A DNA stretch of 6,902 nucleotides from Chloroflexota bacterium (lineage in GTDB: Bacteria > Chloroflexota > Dehalococcoidia > Lucifugimonadales > JACPCL1), in NCBI GenBank assembly GCA_016210395.1, contig JACQUI010000046.1, positions 1-6,902 of the forward strand, in the 5' to 3' direction. The translations under genes were made by a program, and so were the position numbers. A model generated the notes under the pieces. The model did not search any database. It was given only the letters and a program-made list of their open reading frames with translations, and had not been told where the DNA came from. Of this stretch, positions 5,379 through 6,902 are shown one piece after another (positions within the stretch are counted from its first letter, which is position 1; every line of letters starts with the position of its first letter).

Positions 5379-5422
5379 CCGCTCCCGTAGAGGCGATGCA
5401 TGCGTCGCCTCTACGGGAGCGG
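5379..5422. repeat. Palindromic intergenic repeat with GTAGAGGCG core
   Basis: Eighteen-base perfect arms, CCGCTCCC then GTAGAGGCGA and complement, around an 8-base TGCATGCG centre. The core GTAGAGGCG is the same as in the 2762-2805 element apart from A for G at one position, and both are 44 bases long. A partial copy, CGTAGAGGCA, occurs at 5358-5367. This is a second member of the same dispersed palindrome type. Confidence 0.75.
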
Positions 5423-5482
5423 CGGACATGGCGTGCGAGCGCGGCTCCCCAACGTCTGTCTCAAAGGGGATGGCGGGCCGAC

Positions 5483-5518
5483 AAAGAGTCCCCCTTCTGA
5501 AGTGAAGGGGGACTCTTT
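5483..5518. terminator. Perfect 15-base hairpin past the DUF192 gene
   Basis: AAAGAGTCCCCCTTC pairs with GAAGGGGGACTCTTT around a 6-base loop. It lies about 84 bases past the DUF192 stop on the minus strand. Because its ends are AAA/TTT, the hairpin carries a short T-run at its 3' side in both directions and could stop transcription either way. It may equally be a third dispersed palindrome type. Confidence 0.55.
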
Positions 5519-5601
5519 ACGCGGAACGGTGAGACAGGCCGCCGAAAGGGGCGGACCTTGCCGTGCGCCGGCGTACATCAGGCAGGAAAGAGATCGGAAG
5601 C

Positions 5602-6240
5602 CTATCGCAGGGTAGCGTTCATCCCAGGATAGAAGTTGTACCTGCCGGCAGTCCCTGCCCGCATCTCCAGGACAAACTGCACCGGCCTTGGAGGACTTAC
5701 CTTGGTGGGCGTGCCATCGTCCTCGCCCATTGGGGGGACGAACGACTGAATGTCCACCACTTGCTTCGCGCTATCAAGGAAGACGATGTCTACAGGGGGG
5801 TGGTTATCGGAGACCCAGACAGGCCAGTGGCCTTCACCCGGGTAGACGAAGAGCAACGCCTCGTCGCGGTCAGGCACGCCCCGGACGGCCAGGCCCATCT
5901 GCCACTCCTCGATGGAGTCGGCAACCGAGAGCCTGAAGGGCATGCCGCCCAGGAAGGCGAACTTCGCGGTGGCGGGGTCAATGCCGTCGCCCAGGGGGAT
6001 GCGCTCAAGGGAGGGCGCCGGCGTCCTGTCGAAAGCATGAAGCCCCGGCAGGCCAATGATGCCGAAGTAGGACAGGGCCAGCAGCGCCACTGCCGTCCAC
6101 GCGAGGCCGGTAAGGGCCCAGAGAAGGGCGCCGCCCTTTCTCTTTGCCCCGCTGGAGGCTGCTGCGTCCGGCGTGGACGCAACCGGTGTGGGAAAGCGGA
6201 AATTCCCTGCATTAGCGCTTTTCGAACTCTCCCTGAACAT
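5602..6240 (-). CDS. Membrane-anchored DUF192 (UPF0127) protein
   Basis: A 212-residue member of the DUF192/COG1430 family, whose function is unknown. The ATG at 6240 is preferred over a GTG at 6243 because GGAGG lies 7 bases before it. Residues 1-35 are polar and Ser/Ala-rich with KRK near 33-35. A membrane segment covers about 38-63 (GGALLWALTGLAWTAVALLALSYFGIIG), so the protein is probably anchored with its C-terminal domain outside. The DUF192 domain spans about 98-210: ADSIEEWQMGLAVRGVP (107-123), EALLFVYPGEGHWPVWVSDN (127-146), VDIVFLDSAKQVVDIQSFVPP (150-170), PVQFVLEMRAGTAGRY (186-201). The usual RARGLMFR and FWMKNT signatures are changed to QMGLAVR and VWVSDN, so this is a divergent member. 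Most family members are shorter and start with a signal peptide. A CTAG lies about 184 bases upstream. Confidence 0.87.
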   Translation of the reverse strand: MFRESSKSANAGNFRFPTPVASTPDAAASSGAKRKGGALLWALTGLAWTAVALLALSYFGIIGLPGLHAFDRTPAPSLERIPLGDGIDPATAKFAFLGGMPFRLSVADSIEEWQMGLAVRGVPDRDEALLFVYPGEGHWPVWVSDNHPPVDIVFLDSAKQVVDIQSFVPPMGEDDGTPTKVSPPRPVQFVLEMRAGTAGRYNFYPGMNATLR

Positions 6241-6292
6241 CACGAGACCTCCAATGCTGACTGCGAGACTATCTCAAGATGGTCTTCTTGAC

Positions 6293-6378
6293 CCCCAGCC
6301 AACAGGCTGGGGCTTCATGCCGCTTCCCCTTCAGGGGAGCGGTCCTGCATCCTGGCTCCCTTACCTGGGGTGAGGGAG
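6293..6378. repeat. Three adjacent hairpins upstream of the DUF192 gene
   Basis: First, CCCCAGCC/GGCTGGGG with a 4-base loop (6293-6312). Second, CCGCTtCCCCT/AGGGGAGCGG with one bulged T (6320-6342). Third, CTCCCTTAC/GTGAGGGAG with one G-T pair (6356-6378). They follow each other with gaps of 7 and 13 bases, like a compound palindromic repeat unit or a structured leader for the DUF192 mRNA. Confidence 0.55.
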
Positions 6379-6439
6379 ATGAATGTGGTGGACACCCCCA
6401 CACCCCCGGCAGGGGCACTGTACTAGATGCTACCCGTGG

Positions 6440-6488
6440 CAAGGGCCAAGCGGTCCCGGCGTTGTTGCCTGGCGCCGCCTGGCCCTTG
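6440..6488 (-). terminator. Imperfect hairpin after the cysteine-containing secreted protein
   Basis: Nine-base perfect arms CAAGGGCCA/TGGCCCTTG, then GCGG/CCGC after one mismatch and an inner GGC/GCC. It begins 49 bases past the stop at 6538 on the minus strand. No T-run follows; a terminator role is inferred from position and stability. Confidence 0.45.
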
Positions 6489-6537
6489 GTGTGCTCATTT
6501 ATTGGATGCCGTCCGACGGGACAACTCCTTGCGGAAG

Positions 6538-6902
6538 CTATGGCTTCTCCTGGACGCTCACCTGCACGTCGCCATTGCAGCGGGGCGCAGAAGAGAGGTC
6601 TGCCGGCTGGGCGCACTGGGCGGTGATGATCGTCAGGTCAACCTCTTCCTTCTCGGCAGTGCCGGTGCAGGAAGAGAAGCTCTTGAAGATCTCGGTCTCG
6701 CGGACCTCAGCGCCAACGGTGATGGGGCCGAAGGCGATCTTCTGATGGGTGATAGCGCACTCGCCCTGGTCTGGGGTGAACGCCTGCTCGACAAACCGGG
6801 TCGGGGGAGGAGCCACCTGGGCGGTCACCGCGGCCTCGGTCTTGGTGGGCATCATGCTCCAGGCCATCAGCAGGGCAAAGGCCAGCAGGGCCAGGGTTGC
6901 CG
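6538..6902 (-). CDS. Secreted cysteine-containing protein, start cut off by window edge
   Basis: The 3' part of a gene that continues past the right edge; 120 codons plus a stop are visible. The frame stays open to the edge and reads ATLALLAFALLMAWSMMPTKTEA, so the hydrophobic part of a signal peptide lies before the first internal ATG at 6867. That ATG is therefore unlikely to be the true start. After a short Pro-rich linker (VAPPPTRF) the mature part is a small beta-rich domain with four cysteines, in GECAI, SSCTG, AQCAQ and RCNGD, which could form two disulfides. Charged strands such as VGAEVRETEIFKSF and KEEVDLTIITAQC alternate. I do not recognise a family. It is likely exported and small (roughly 125-135 residues). 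Its upstream gene context is outside the window. Confidence 0.7.
   Translation of the reverse strand, partial: ATLALLAFALLMAWSMMPTKTEAAVTAQVAPPPTRFVEQAFTPDQGECAITHQKIAFGPITVGAEVRETEIFKSFSSCTGTAEKEEVDLTIITAQCAQPADLSSAPRCNGDVQVSVQEKP

Larger units (their letters stand above)
5104..5601. other. Hairpin-dense non-coding gap upstream of the DUF5666-like gene
   Basis: About 500 bases without a supported gene. From the left it contains the ribosome site and leader of the DUF5666-like gene, inverted CGTTAC/GTAACG copies at 5265-5289, site D, nested inverted repeats at 5311-5358, the palindromic repeat at 5379-5422 and the hairpin at 5483-5518. Short plus-strand frames here cross these palindromes and are not convincing. 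Confidence 0.65.
6241..6537. other. Hairpin-rich gap between the cysteine protein and the DUF192 gene
   Basis: About 300 bases with no supported gene. It holds three hairpins in a row (6293-6312, 6320-6342, 6356-6378), a C-rich stretch at about 6390-6420, an isolated CTAG at 6423 and a long imperfect hairpin at 6440-6488. Overlapping frames on both strands are Pro/Gly/Arg-rich and look spurious. Confidence 0.65.

Noticed and set aside
5379..5422. Insertion sequence terminal repeats
   Set aside because: No transposase frame lies between or near the palindromes, and their outer arms differ from each other.
5563..6291. 242-codon plus-strand open frame
   Set aside because: Antisense shadow of the DUF192 gene; Arg/Gly/Pro-rich with no domain.

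Overview
The window is moderately GC-rich, loosely packed bacterial chromosomal DNA. About two thirds is coding, and every gene I can support lies on the minus strand. Long non-coding gaps separate the genes and hold perfect palindromes. Two of these belong to one interspersed type with the core GTAGRGGCG...CGCCYCTAC. In my recollection such elements are common in Chloroflexota (Dehalococcoidia/Anaerolineae-like) genomes. With the TrmB-type regulator and the DUF192 and DUF5666-like envelope proteins, this suggests an uncultured Chloroflexota bacterium. That assignment is inference, not proof.

Layout in the order of transcription (right to left): (1) the 3' part of a small secreted cysteine-containing protein running off the right edge (6538-6902); (2) a hairpin-rich gap; (3) a membrane-anchored DUF192 protein (5602-6240); (4) a gap of about 500 bases with at least three strong inverted repeats; (5) a secreted protein with a carboxypeptidase-regulatory/Big-like N-terminal domain and DUF5666-like C-terminal units (4234-5103); (6) a TrmB-family transcription regulator with an unusual cysteine cluster (2941-3894); (7) a gap with an elaborate CTAG-rich dyad and a 44-base palindromic element; (8) a small ferredoxin-like (dimeric alpha/beta barrel type) protein (2136-2501); (9) a secreted or anchored metallo-beta-lactamase-fold protein with altered metal ligands (928-1800), followed by a 68-residue protein (661-867); (10) a secreted acidic protein ending in EDP repeats (71-412).

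Five of the eight products carry a signal peptide or N-terminal anchor, so the locus mainly encodes cell-surface functions. The most interesting signal is regulatory. A TCTAGA-type motif sits 137 to 193 bases upstream of four separate genes: the metallo-beta-lactamase-fold gene, the small barrel gene, the TrmB regulator itself and the DUF5666-like gene. A weaker CTAG lies at a similar distance from the DUF192 gene. Two of the sites match at 14 of 16 positions. By eye, the 12 CTAG tetramers in the window are all outside coding interiors. A testable reading is that the TrmB-like protein binds this motif, controls itself and its neighbours, and senses something through its cysteines. No tRNA, rRNA, CRISPR array or transposase was seen.
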